Shown in pieces: positions 48,145 to 57,158 of a stretch of 64,000 nucleotides of DNA. The DNA is from Alkalispirillum mobile (GTDB lineage Bacteria > Pseudomonadota > Gammaproteobacteria > Nitrococcales > Halorhodospiraceae). The notes under the pieces were generated by a model, which saw only the letters and a program-made list of their open reading frames with translations, was not told the origin of the DNA and made no database searches. Within the stretch, counting starts at the first letter, position 1. Every line of letters begins with the position of its first letter. Location of the stretch: the NCBI RefSeq assembly GCF_003664325.1, contig NZ_RCDA01000001.1:992001-1056000 (forward strand). Direction: 5' to 3'. A program made the position numbers and the translations under genes.

Positions 48145-48290
48145 TCCGCCCCCTCGGGGGCACCCGCATTTTCATGTCGAAAAAGCCAGGTACAATTAAA
48201 GGGTACGGGCCCACCGCCAGAGCGCTTTCGTCTATCGGGACGACCATAGCCGAACAAAACAACTGGGCCGTGACCGGAGGAGCTGCACAC

Positions 48291-48662
48291 ATGCCGAAAC
48301 GCATTCTCATCGTCGACGACGAGGCCAACATCGTCCTGTCGCTTGAATTCCTCATGAAGCAGGCCGGGTACGAGGTCGAGACCGCGACCGACGGTGACGA
48401 AGCGCTGGAGGCCCTGAAGGAGCAGAAGCCGGACCTGGTGCTGCTGGACGTCATGATGCCGCGCAAGAACGGCTACGAGGTCTGCGAGGCCATCCGTGCC
48501 GATGACGACTGGAAGGACGTTCTGGTGATCATGCTCACCGCCAAGGGGCGTGACGTAGAGCGCGAGAAAGGCCTGTCCCTGGGCGCCGACGATTACATCA
48601 CCAAGCCGTTTTCCACCCAGGAGGTCATCGACAAGGTGCGCGAACTCCTGGGCGAAGGCTGA
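48291..48662 (+). CDS. Single-domain response regulator
   Basis: This 123-residue receiver domain has no output domain. Asp9-Asp10, the phosphorylation Asp53 in LLDVMMPRKNGYE, Thr in MLTAKGRD and Lys in YITKPFS are all present, so phosphorylation should be possible. The ribosome site GGAGGAG selects the ATG at 48291. The exonuclease-fusion gene begins 24 bases downstream, and the symporter-kinase with an intact histidine is three genes on, the likely phosphate donor. CheY-like regulators act by protein contact, so a partner within this operon is plausible. Confidence 0.93.
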   Translation: MPKRILIVDDEANIVLSLEFLMKQAGYEVETATDGDEALEALKEQKPDLVLLDVMMPRKNGYEVCEAIRADDDWKDVLVIMLTAKGRDVEREKGLSLGADDYITKPFSTQEVIDKVRELLGEG

Positions 48663-48686
48663 GCCTTTCCGGTCGCGGCCCGCGTC

Positions 48687-50807
48687 GTGCCCCGTTCGCC
48701 CCGTCCGGTCCGCCCGCGCGCCCGGTTCTGGCTGTTCCTGCTGGTCCCGCTGGGCGTGCTGCTCGGCGCCCTGCTGGCGCTGGGCCACTACCTGTTGCCG
48801 CAACTCCCCGACGACCTGCAGCGCGGACGCGCCATCCTGGCGCTGGGCGCTTTCGGGCTCGGCTTCGGGGGGCTGCTGGCACTGATCTGGCTGGTGCTGG
48901 ACCAGCGGCTGACCGCCGCCGTGGCCGCGGTCAGCCACGGGGCGGCCATCATGCGCCACAGCAATCCGGCCCATCGCATCGAGCTGAACGGCCCCCACCT
49001 GCTGGGTACGCTGCCCCACCGGGTCGAGGCCCTGGGTCGGGCCCTGTATGAATGCCGACTGGAGGTAGCCAAGGCGGTCACCGGCGACCCCCGCGGGCTG
49101 GAGGCGCAGAAGACCCGCCTGGAGGTGGTGCTGCAGGGGCTGCGCCAGGGGGTGATCGTCTGTGACGACCACGGCCGGATCATGCTCTACAACCCGGCCG
49201 CCCGGGCCATTCTCGACGACCCCCCGGAACTGGGGCTCTGCCGCCCCATCGGCGACCTGCTCGCCCCCGCTCCGCTGGAACACAGCCTGGAGCAACTGCG
49301 CCACAGCCGTGCCACCCCCGGCGACGGCAGCGAGAGCACCGAGTTCGTCTGCGCGACCCGCGACCAGGACCGCCTGCTCCACTGCAAGCTCGCCCTGCTG
49401 CCCGCCAGCGGGCCGCTGCAGTCCGCCTTCGTGCTCACCCTCGACGACATCACCCACGAGTTGCGCGGCATGGCCGAGCGCGAGCAGCGGTTGAACGCGG
49501 CGCTGGAGGCCATGCGCACCCCCCTGGCCAGCCTGCTCGCCGCCGCCGACAGCCTCGACCAGGTGGCGTCGATGACCGGCGACCAACGCCGGGCCTTCGA
49601 GCAGCTGTTACGGGGAGAGAGCCACACCCTGAATGAGCAGTTCCAGCAACTGGCGGAGGAGGCCCAACGCTTCGTCTCGCCCCCCTGGGTGATGGCGGAC
49701 CTCTACACCAGCGACCTGCTGGGCAGTGTGACGCGACGGGCCGGCCACCGGCTGCCCCGGGTGCGGGAGATCGGACTGCCGCTCTGGGTGCACGCCGAGG
49801 GCCACGCCATCGGCCTGGTACTGGAGCACCTGCTGGCGCGCCTGGCTGCGGAACAGGGGGTGGAGGACATCACGGTAGAGGCCCTGATGGGGGACCAGCG
49901 GGTCTACCTGGACCTGAGCTGGACCGGCGAACCGGTCAGCAGCGAACGGCTGGATCAGTGGCTGGACGCCCCCCAACCGGAACTGGCCGGCGAGCTGCCC
50001 GCCCGGGCCGTGCTCGAGCGCCATCACAGTGTGGCGTGGAGCCGCTCGCTGGATCACGGCCGGGCCTGCCTGCGCCTGCCCTTGCCCGCCTCTACCCGGC
50101 AATGGTGCCCGCCAGCCCCGCCGGAAACCGGCACGGATGCCTTTTACGACTTCTCGGTGGCGGAGCAGCCCGCCGATCTCGGCGCCTGGGCCGACCGGCC
50201 GCTGGACCAGCTCAACTGCGTCGTTTTCGACACCGAGACCACGGGGCTGTCACCGGCGCGGGGCCACGAAATCATCGCCATCGGGGCGGTGCGCCTGGTG
50301 AACGGTCGGGTAGTGCAGCACGAGTACTTCGAGGAACTGGTCCGGCCGCGCCGGGCCATCCCCGCCAGCGCCACCCGCATCCACGGCATCAGCGACGAGG
50401 ACGTGGCCAGGGCGGCGGAGATCGGGCCGGTGCTGCAGCGCTTTCAGCGCTTTGTCGGCGAGGACACCGTCCTGGCCGCGCATAATGCGGCCTTTGACAT
50501 GGGCTTTCTGCGCCGCGCCGAGGCGCGCGCCGACGTGTGTTTCCGCCAGCCGGTACTGGATACGCTACTCTTGTCGGTGTATTTGCACGACCATACCCCG
50601 GACCATACGCTGGAGGGTGTCGCCGAGCGCCTCGGGGTAGAAGTACAAAAGCGCCACAGCGCGCTGGCCGACGCGCGGGTCACCGCCGACATCCTCGCCC
50701 GGATGATCACCCTGCTACAGGAGCGGGGCATCCACACCCTGGGGCAGGCGGTGCGCGCCTCGGAACAGGTGGTGGCCGTGCGCAAACAGCAGGCCCGATT
50801 CCGATAG
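48687..50807 (+). CDS. Membrane PAS/pseudo-histidine-kinase fused to a DnaQ-family 3'-5' exonuclease
   Basis: This 706-residue fusion has two membrane helices (about 14-36 and 48-71), a HAMP-like segment and a PAS domain (about 142-255). A HisKA-like helix pair follows with EAMRTPL at 274-280, where kinases have HELRTPL, so the phospho-histidine is Glu274. A worn ATPase-like region (about 340-468) comes next. The C-terminal 200 residues are a complete DEDDh exonuclease: Asp515 and Glu517 in FDTETTG, Asp604 in NAAFDMGFL, His657 and Asp662 in HSALADA. It likely degrades nucleic acid or small nucleotides at the membrane under control of the sensor part. It starts at GTG with a poor ribosome site, 24 bases after the receiver gene, suggesting coupling. 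The substrate is unknown. Confidence 0.88.
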   Translation: MPRSPRPVRPRARFWLFLLVPLGVLLGALLALGHYLLPQLPDDLQRGRAILALGAFGLGFGGLLALIWLVLDQRLTAAVAAVSHGAAIMRHSNPAHRIELNGPHLLGTLPHRVEALGRALYECRLEVAKAVTGDPRGLEAQKTRLEVVLQGLRQGVIVCDDHGRIMLYNPAARAILDDPPELGLCRPIGDLLAPAPLEHSLEQLRHSRATPGDGSESTEFVCATRDQDRLLHCKLALLPASGPLQSAFVLTLDDITHELRGMAEREQRLNAALEAMRTPLASLLAAADSLDQVASMTGDQRRAFEQLLRGESHTLNEQFQQLAEEAQRFVSPPWVMADLYTSDLLGSVTRRAGHRLPRVREIGLPLWVHAEGHAIGLVLEHLLARLAAEQGVEDITVEALMGDQRVYLDLSWTGEPVSSERLDQWLDAPQPELAGELPARAVLERHHSVAWSRSLDHGRACLRLPLPASTRQWCPPAPPETGTDAFYDFSVAEQPADLGAWADRPLDQLNCVVFDTETTGLSPARGHEIIAIGAVRLVNGRVVQHEYFEELVRPRRAIPASATRIHGISDEDVARAAEIGPVLQRFQRFVGEDTVLAAHNAAFDMGFLRRAEARADVCFRQPVLDTLLLSVYLHDHTPDHTLEGVAERLGVEVQKRHSALADARVTADILARMITLLQERGIHTLGQAVRASEQVVAVRKQQARFR

Positions 50808-50819
50808 CAGGGAGCCCTC

Positions 50820-51056
50820 ATGCAACGTACTGAGCGTATCGTGGCCTTGGCGCTGTTGGCCGCGCTGCTGTTCAACTACCCGCTGCTGTCGTTGTTCGCG
50901 CGGGACGGCTGGGTGTTCGGCCTGCCCGTGCTCTACGTCTACCTGTTCAGCTGCTGGCTGCTGGTGCTCCTCCTCACCGGGCTGGTGCTCAGGCGCCGGC
51001 GGCACGCCGCTGTGCCACCTCGCCAGGGCAATGGCAAGGACAGTGGGCATGTCTGA
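50820..51056 (+). CDS. Small two-helix membrane protein preceding the second symporter-kinase
   Basis: This 78-residue protein has two hydrophobic helices (about 7-24 and 33-57), the second containing YVYLFSCWLLVLLLTGLVL, and a basic tail. It starts at ATG after AGGGAG, 12 bases beyond the exonuclease fusion, and its stop overlaps the kinase start by 8 bases. The arrangement repeats that at 36338-36535. It is probably an accessory subunit for the symporter-like domain of the kinase; no function is assigned. Confidence 0.85.
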   Translation: MQRTERIVALALLAALLFNYPLLSLFARDGWVFGLPVLYVYLFSCWLLVLLLTGLVLRRRRHAAVPPRQGNGKDSGHV

Positions 51057-53805
51057 ATGGCTGCTGGTCATCACCTCGTTCGGTTACGTCGGCCTGCTGT
51101 TCGCCATCGCCTACTCGGCGGACAAGCTCGGCGATACCGGCCGCTCCCTGGTCAACAACCCCTACGTCTACACCCTGTCCATCGCCGTCTACTGCACCGC
51201 CTGGACCTTCTACGGCAGCGTCGGCCGCGCCACCGAGACCGGGGTCTCGTTCCTGACCATCTACCTCGGTCCCACCCTGATGGCGGTGCTCTGGTGGCTG
51301 ATCCTGCGTCGGATCATACGCATCAGCAAGCTGTACCGGATCACCTCCATCGCCGATTTCATCGCCTCGCGCTACGGCAAGTCCATGGCGTTGGGCGGGC
51401 TGGCCACCTTCATCGCCGTGGTGGGCATCACGCCCTACATCGCGCTGCAGCTCAAGGCGGTGTCCGACAGCTTCGTGGTGATGCTGAGCTTCCCCGACCC
51501 GGAGGTGGCCACCACGCCGCTGCGCTTCTGGGACGACAAGGCCTTCTGGGTGGCCGGGCTGCTGGCCATCTTCGCCATCCTCTTCGGCACCCGGCACATC
51601 GACGCCACCGAGCGGCTGGAAGGCATGGTGGTGGCCGTGGCCTTCGAGTCGGTCATCAAGCTGCTGGCCTTCCTTGCGGCCGGTTTCTTTGTCACCTTCA
51701 TGCTCTTCGACGGCCCGCAGGCACTGTTCGAACAGGCCGCCGAGGTGGACCAGATCCGCGACCTGATGCTGCTCTCCAGCCTCCCCGGTGGTTACGTGAA
51801 CTGGATGACGCTGACCGTGCTCTCGATGCTGGCCATCGTATTCCTGCCCCGGCAGTGGCAGGTCACGGTGGTGGAGAACGTCAACGAGGACCACCTGCGC
51901 ACCGCGGCCTGGCTGTTCCCGCTCTACCTGCTGGTGATCAACCTGTTCGTGCTGCCCATCGCCTTTGCCGGCATGATCTACTTCGGCGAGGGCACGGTGA
52001 ACCCGGACAGCTTCGTCCTGGCCCTGCCCCTGGCCGAGGGCTACGACTGGCTGGCGCTGTTCATCTACATCGGGGGCTTCTCGGCGGCCACCGGCATGGT
52101 CATCGTCGCCACCATCGCCCTGGCCATCATGGTCAGCAACGACCTGGTGGTGCCCGCGCTGCTGCGCATGCGCGGCTTTCAGCTGTCCGCCAACGCCGAC
52201 CTGTCGCGATTTATCGTCAACCTCCGCCGGGTAATCATTTGCCTGATCCTGCTGCTCGGTTACGGCTACTACCTGCTGATCGCGGACACCTACGCGCTGG
52301 TCTCCATCGGCCTGATCTCCTTTGTCGCCGTGGCCCAGTTCGCCCCGCCGATCCTTATCGGGATCTTCTGGAAGGGGGCGAGCCGCAAGGGGGCCATGGC
52401 GGGGCTGATCGCCGGCTTCATCCTCTGGGGCTACACCCTGCTGCTGCCCTCCTTCGTGGACGCCGGGCTGATCTCCCGCGCACTGCTCGAGCACGGCCCG
52501 CTGGGCGTGGGGTGGCTGAACCCCTACGGCCTGTTCGGCCTCACCGACCTGGACCCGATCACCCACGCGGTGTTCTGGAGCCTGTTCGCCAACATCGGGT
52601 TGCTGGTGGGGGTCTCGCTCTTCGCCCGCCAGTCGGATATCGAACGCATCCAGGGCGCGCTGTTCGTGGACGTCTTCCTGCGCTCCGAGCGCGACACCCG
52701 CTTCTGGGAGGGGACCGCCACGGTGGGCGACCTGCAGGACCTGCTGGGCCGGTTCATCGGCCAGGAGCGGGCGCGCCAGACCTTCGCCAGCTACGCCGAA
52801 GAGCACGGCATCGCGCTCAGCGAGAGGGATCACGCCCGCCCCGAACTGGTCGGCTACGCCGAGCGCCTGCTCTCGGGCAGCATCGGCTCCGCCTCGGCGC
52901 GGGTCATGGTTTCGTCCATCATCAAGGGCGAGGCGCTCTCCTTCGAGGGGGTGATGGAAATCCTCGACGCCACCTCCCGCGCCATCGAGTACTCCCGGCG
53001 GCTGGAGCAGAAATCGCGGGAGCTGGAAAAGGCCACCGATGAGCTGCGCCGGGCCAACGAACGGCTGAAGGAGCTGGACCACCTGAAGGACGAGTTCGTC
53101 TCCATGGTCAGCCACGAGCTGCGGACTCCGCTCACCTCCATCCGCGCCTTCGGCGAGATACTGCTCAGCAACCCGGAGCTCGATGCCGAGCAGCGCAAGG
53201 AGTTCCTGCAGGTGGTGGTCAAGGAGAGCGAGCGGCTGACGCGGCTGATCAACCAGGTGCTGGATCTGTCCAAGATCGAGAGCGGCGCGGCCGAATGGCA
53301 CCTGGAGACCCTGGACCTCAACCAGGTGGTGCACGAGGCCGCCGACGCCACCCGCCAGATCTTCAACGACACCCGGGTCGACCTGCAGGTGCACCTGCCC
53401 GATGAACCGATGATCATCAAGGGCGATCACGACCGGCTGATCCAGCTGGTCATCAATCTGCTGTCCAACGCGGCCAAGTTCACCGACGCGGATGACGGCC
53501 GGGTGGACCTGGTGGTCAAACCCGTTGACAATGAGTGGTTGGAACTTCGGGTGCAGGACAACGGCCCGGGCATCAGCGACGCGGAGCAGCGCAAGATCTT
53601 CGACAAGTTCCACCAGGTCAGCAGCCAACAGGCCGGCAAGCCCAAGGGCAGTGGTCTGGGGCTGGCCATCTGCAAACTGATCATGGACGCCCATTGGGGT
53701 GATATCCGGGTGGAGAGCCAGCCTGGCGAGGGCGCGACCTTCATCTGCGAGTTCCCCACCGCGGGCGGCGAACACTGCAACCTGGACCCCGAGGAGAAGT
53801 CCTGA
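51049..53805 (+). CDS. Symporter-fused sensor histidine kinase (CrbS-like)
   Basis: This 918-residue kinase has a sodium:solute-symporter domain (about 1-490) and a coiled-coil linker (about 640-675) but no PAS. Its HisKA domain has His689 in VSHELRTPL, and an ATPase domain follows (LLSNAAKFTD, DNGPGIS, GSGLGLAICKLI). It resembles CrbS/MxtR-type kinases that sense acetate or related acids and control acs in other bacteria, but the usual LuxR-type partner is not here; the only nearby receiver is the single-domain protein at 48291. The ATG at 51049 has AAGGA at 8 bases; an in-frame ATG six codons earlier is possible. It is coupled to the small membrane protein before it and to the phosphodiesterase after it. 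Confidence 0.87.
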   Translation: MSEWLLVITSFGYVGLLFAIAYSADKLGDTGRSLVNNPYVYTLSIAVYCTAWTFYGSVGRATETGVSFLTIYLGPTLMAVLWWLILRRIIRISKLYRITSIADFIASRYGKSMALGGLATFIAVVGITPYIALQLKAVSDSFVVMLSFPDPEVATTPLRFWDDKAFWVAGLLAIFAILFGTRHIDATERLEGMVVAVAFESVIKLLAFLAAGFFVTFMLFDGPQALFEQAAEVDQIRDLMLLSSLPGGYVNWMTLTVLSMLAIVFLPRQWQVTVVENVNEDHLRTAAWLFPLYLLVINLFVLPIAFAGMIYFGEGTVNPDSFVLALPLAEGYDWLALFIYIGGFSAATGMVIVATIALAIMVSNDLVVPALLRMRGFQLSANADLSRFIVNLRRVIICLILLLGYGYYLLIADTYALVSIGLISFVAVAQFAPPILIGIFWKGASRKGAMAGLIAGFILWGYTLLLPSFVDAGLISRALLEHGPLGVGWLNPYGLFGLTDLDPITHAVFWSLFANIGLLVGVSLFARQSDIERIQGALFVDVFLRSERDTRFWEGTATVGDLQDLLGRFIGQERARQTFASYAEEHGIALSERDHARPELVGYAERLLSGSIGSASARVMVSSIIKGEALSFEGVMEILDATSRAIEYSRRLEQKSRELEKATDELRRANERLKELDHLKDEFVSMVSHELRTPLTSIRAFGEILLSNPELDAEQRKEFLQVVVKESERLTRLINQVLDLSKIESGAAEWHLETLDLNQVVHEAADATRQIFNDTRVDLQVHLPDEPMIIKGDHDRLIQLVINLLSNAAKFTDADDGRVDLVVKPVDNEWLELRVQDNGPGISDAEQRKIFDKFHQVSSQQAGKPKGSGLGLAICKLIMDAHWGDIRVESQPGEGATFICEFPTAGGEHCNLDPEEKS

Positions 53806-53816
53806 CTGGACGCCCC

Positions 53817-56800
53817 ATGCCTCAGGCACGCAGTACATCGGGCCACGGCCCGGCCATCACCATCTGCATCGTCTACGCGGTGCTGGGAGCGCTTTGGATC
53901 TTCGGCTCGGACCGGCTGCTGCTGGCGATCACCGAGGATGCCGAACTGGTCAGTCGGCTGCAGACCGCCAAAGGCTGGTTCTACGTCCTGATGACGACCG
54001 GACTGCTCTACCTGGTGATCCGCTTCACCATGAGCGTGGCCCGGCACCAGGAGCAGGCGCAGCGCGCCAGCACTGATGCCCTTGCCCACCCGTCTGCCCA
54101 GACCGGCTACTGGATTCCCGTCGCCATCCTGGTGGGTCTCGGGCTGGCACTGGCCGCCATCGCGCTACTCTACTACCAGCAGGCGATCGCCCCCGGACCA
54201 GACGCAGGTGCCCCGGCCAGGCAGGCCGCGATCTGGAGTCTTGCCACCGGGGTGCTGCTGCTGATCGGTGCCGGTTTCGGCATCCTGATCTGGTGGCGAA
54301 GCCATCTGCTGGCTTTCGAAGCCCGCAGCCTACAGGCAGAACTGGTCAGTCAGGCAGATTTAGCGGAACGCCAGCGCGCCTACGAGGCGCTGGCCGAGAA
54401 CTCACCCGACATGATCGTGCGGGTGGACCGCCAGCTGCGCCACCTTTACGTCAACCGGGCGCTGGAGGCCTTTACCGGCGTCTCCCGCGACACGTTCCTG
54501 GGCAAGACCCACGCCGAGATCGGCTTCAGCGGCGAGACGGTCTCCCGCTGGGAGGACGAGTTCCGCCGGGTCGGCGAGACCGGCGAGCCCTCCAAGCTGC
54601 GCTTCTCCTTTCCCGACCAGCACGGCCGGACCCGCCACTTCGAGTCGCTGGTCATCCCGGAGAAGAATGCCGAGGGCCACGTCGAACACATCCTCTCGAT
54701 CAGCCACGACCTGACCGATCACGTGAAGGCCCAGGAGGAGATCCTCCGGCTGCGTGATCTCTACGCCGCGCTCAGCCAGGCGAACCAGAGCATCATCCGC
54801 ATCGATGACCCCTACGAGCTGTTCCAGCGCACCTGCGAGATCGTGGTGGAGTACGGGCGCCTGGACATGGCGTGGATCGGCCTGCTGGACCCGGCGAGCC
54901 AGATCGTCAGCCCGGTCAGCCGGGCCGGCTCGGAAGTGGCCTACCTGGACGAGATCGAGGTGAGCGCAAACCCGGCCCGGGCGGAGAGCCACGGCCCGGT
55001 GGGCCGGGCCATCCGCCAGGGGCGGGCCAGCGTGTTTGAGGATTTTCTGCACCACCCGGACACCCGCCCCTGGCAGGAAGCGGCGGCCCGCTACGGGTTC
55101 CGCGCCGTGGCGGCCTTCCCGCTCCGCCGGGGCGGGGAGTGCATCGGGGCCCTGGCGGTCTATTCCCGCCATATGCACTTTTTCAAATCGGACATCGTGC
55201 AGCTCATGGAGGAGATGGCCTCCGATATCTCCTTTGCCCTGGACAATATCCAGCGCGAAGAGGCGCGCCAGGCCGCCGAGGCGGAGATGCGCCTGGCCGA
55301 GGAGGTCTTCGAGCACAGCGCGGAGAGCATCATCATCACCGATGCCGCGCAACGGATCCTGCGGGTCAACCGCGCCTTCACCGACCGCACCGGCTACACC
55401 CCGGACGAGGTGGTGGGCCGCCGGCCGCACATGCTGCGCTCCACCCGCCACCCCGACCACTTCTACCGCCATATCCTCTCACGCCTCCACCGGGACGGCT
55501 TCTGGGAGGGGGAACTCTGGAACCGCCGCCGCAATGGCCAGGTATACCCGCAGTGGCTGACGTTGTCGGTGGTCCGCGATGGTGAAGGCGCCATCACCCA
55601 CTACATCGCCGTCGGCCTGGACCTGACCGAAACCAAGCACCGCGAGGAGCGCATCCGCTACCTGGCCCAGCACGACCCGGTGACCGGCCTGCCCAACCGC
55701 GGGCTGTTGGCGGACCGCGTGGACCAGGCCCTGCACCGGGCGTCGCAGGACAAGCATCGGTTGGCGCTGCTGTCGCTGGACCTGGACCGGTTCAAGATCA
55801 TCAACGAATCGTTGGGCCATCAGACCGGCGATGAGTTGCTGCGCGTCGTGGGCGATCGGCTGAACCAGGCGGTAGGCGAGTCCGGCACGGTCTGCCGCAT
55901 CGGCAGTGACCAGTACCTGGTGCTCCTGCCGCAGATCGAGCGCCCGTCCGAGGCCGCCCAGACCGCCACGGACCTGATGACCCAGGTAGCACAGCCCTTC
56001 ACCCTCGCCGGGCAGGAGATCACCCTCTCCAGCACGGTGGGCATCGCCGTCTTTCCGGAAGACGGCCGTGACCGGGAGGCGCTGCTCAGCCACGCCGATG
56101 CCGCCATGTCCATGGCCAAGAGCAACACCCCGGGTGGCTACCAGTTCTTCACCGCGGACATGACCGAGCGGGCGCAGCGGCGCCTGTCCATCGAGAACCG
56201 CCTGCACCGTGCGCTGGACCAGGGGGAGTTCCAGCTTCACTACCAGCCACTCGTGGGTCTGGACGACGGCCGTATCACCGGCGTGGAGGCCCTGCTTCGC
56301 TGGCACCCGCCCGGGGGCGATCCTGTCCCGCCGGCCGAGTTCATCCCCGTCGCCGAGGAGACCGGCCTGATCATTCCGCTGGGCCGCTGGGTGTTGCAGG
56401 AGGCCTGCCGCCAGGCCCAGGCCTGGCGTGATGCGGGGCTGCCCGCTCTCCCGGTCTCGGTAAACCTCTCTGTGGTGCAGCTGCGCCGCACCGACATCAC
56501 CGTTGATGTGAAGGAGGCGCTCGCCGCAACCGGCCTGCCGGCCGCCGACCTGCACCTGGAGATCACCGAAAGCGTCTTCCTGGACGGGGAGGAGCACGAT
56601 GCGGGTATACGGACCTTCGAAGCCCTGCAGGCGCTCGGCGTGAGACTGGTTATCGACGATTTCGGCACCGGTTATTCCAACCTCGGCTACCTGAAGAAAC
56701 TGCCGGTGGCCAAACTGAAGATCGACAAGACCTTCGTTCGCGGTCTCGGTCAGAGCGCGAACGATGCGGCCATCAACGCCGCCATCATCAACATGGCGCG

Positions 56801-56984
56801 CAGCCTGCGCCTGCGGGTAGTGGCCGAGGGCGTGGAGACCGAGGCGGAGTTGAACGCGCTGAAACGCCTCGGTTGTGACGAGATCCAGGGCTACCTCTAC
56901 AGCCACCCCCTGCCGGCGGACCAGGCCGGGGCGGTGCTGCGGGACCCGCCGGTTCTGCCGGGCGTTGCCTCCCGACCCGACTGA
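53817..56984 (+). CDS. Membrane PAS-GAF-PAS-GGDEF-EAL protein, probable c-di-GMP phosphodiesterase
   Basis: The 1055-residue protein has four membrane helices (about 12-34, 53-73, 97-121, 135-157). They are followed by PAS (about 185-305), GAF (about 320-470), PAS (about 485-600), GGDEF (about 620-780) and EAL (about 790-1040) domains. The GGDEF site reads GSDQY and is probably inactive as a cyclase. The EAL domain is complete: GVEALLRWHPPGG, LEITES, DDFGTGYSNLGYLKKLPVAK, KIDKTFV, AEGVETEAEL and IQGYLYSHPL. It should hydrolyse cyclic-di-GMP. It begins 11 bases after the symporter-kinase and ends the operon, tying that sensory system to second-messenger control. Confidence 0.9.
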   Translation: MPQARSTSGHGPAITICIVYAVLGALWIFGSDRLLLAITEDAELVSRLQTAKGWFYVLMTTGLLYLVIRFTMSVARHQEQAQRASTDALAHPSAQTGYWIPVAILVGLGLALAAIALLYYQQAIAPGPDAGAPARQAAIWSLATGVLLLIGAGFGILIWWRSHLLAFEARSLQAELVSQADLAERQRAYEALAENSPDMIVRVDRQLRHLYVNRALEAFTGVSRDTFLGKTHAEIGFSGETVSRWEDEFRRVGETGEPSKLRFSFPDQHGRTRHFESLVIPEKNAEGHVEHILSISHDLTDHVKAQEEILRLRDLYAALSQANQSIIRIDDPYELFQRTCEIVVEYGRLDMAWIGLLDPASQIVSPVSRAGSEVAYLDEIEVSANPARAESHGPVGRAIRQGRASVFEDFLHHPDTRPWQEAAARYGFRAVAAFPLRRGGECIGALAVYSRHMHFFKSDIVQLMEEMASDISFALDNIQREEARQAAEAEMRLAEEVFEHSAESIIITDAAQRILRVNRAFTDRTGYTPDEVVGRRPHMLRSTRHPDHFYRHILSRLHRDGFWEGELWNRRRNGQVYPQWLTLSVVRDGEGAITHYIAVGLDLTETKHREERIRYLAQHDPVTGLPNRGLLADRVDQALHRASQDKHRLALLSLDLDRFKIINESLGHQTGDELLRVVGDRLNQAVGESGTVCRIGSDQYLVLLPQIERPSEAAQTATDLMTQVAQPFTLAGQEITLSSTVGIAVFPEDGRDREALLSHADAAMSMAKSNTPGGYQFFTADMTERAQRRLSIENRLHRALDQGEFQLHYQPLVGLDDGRITGVEALLRWHPPGGDPVPPAEFIPVAEETGLIIPLGRWVLQEACRQAQAWRDAGLPALPVSVNLSVVQLRRTDITVDVKEALAATGLPAADLHLEITESVFLDGEEHDAGIRTFEALQALGVRLVIDDFGTGYSNLGYLKKLPVAKLKIDKTFVRGLGQSANDAAINAAIINMARSLRLRVVAEGVETEAELNALKRLGCDEIQGYLYSHPLPADQAGAVLRDPPVLPGVASRPD

Positions 56985-57059
56985 GCCAAGCCCCCTTCCA
57001 CACGGTTTGATCAACGGTGCGTCCAGCGCCGGACAAGGCTGCCTCCTGGCCACTTGGGG

Positions 57060-57067
57060 TGTAGAAT
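57060..57067 (+). promoter_or_regulatory. Possible extended -10 promoter of isocitrate dehydrogenase
   Basis: TGTAGAAT is an extended -10 element about 90 bases before the icd start; the sequence 17 bases upstream (CTGCCT) is a poor -35. It is the best candidate in the 174-base gap. Confidence 0.3.
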
Positions 57068-57158
57068 ACGGGTCATCGCGGGTTCTGTTTCCCCGGTGGC
57101 GCAAGGCCACGCCCGAACCCCGTTAAAAACCATTACAACCCGACATGGAGGCACCCGA

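Noticed and set aside
50989-53838. A 949-residue open frame opposite the second symporter-kinase
   Set aside because: Histidine, glutamine and valine-rich shadow of a gene with clear SSF and kinase motifs; no independent support.
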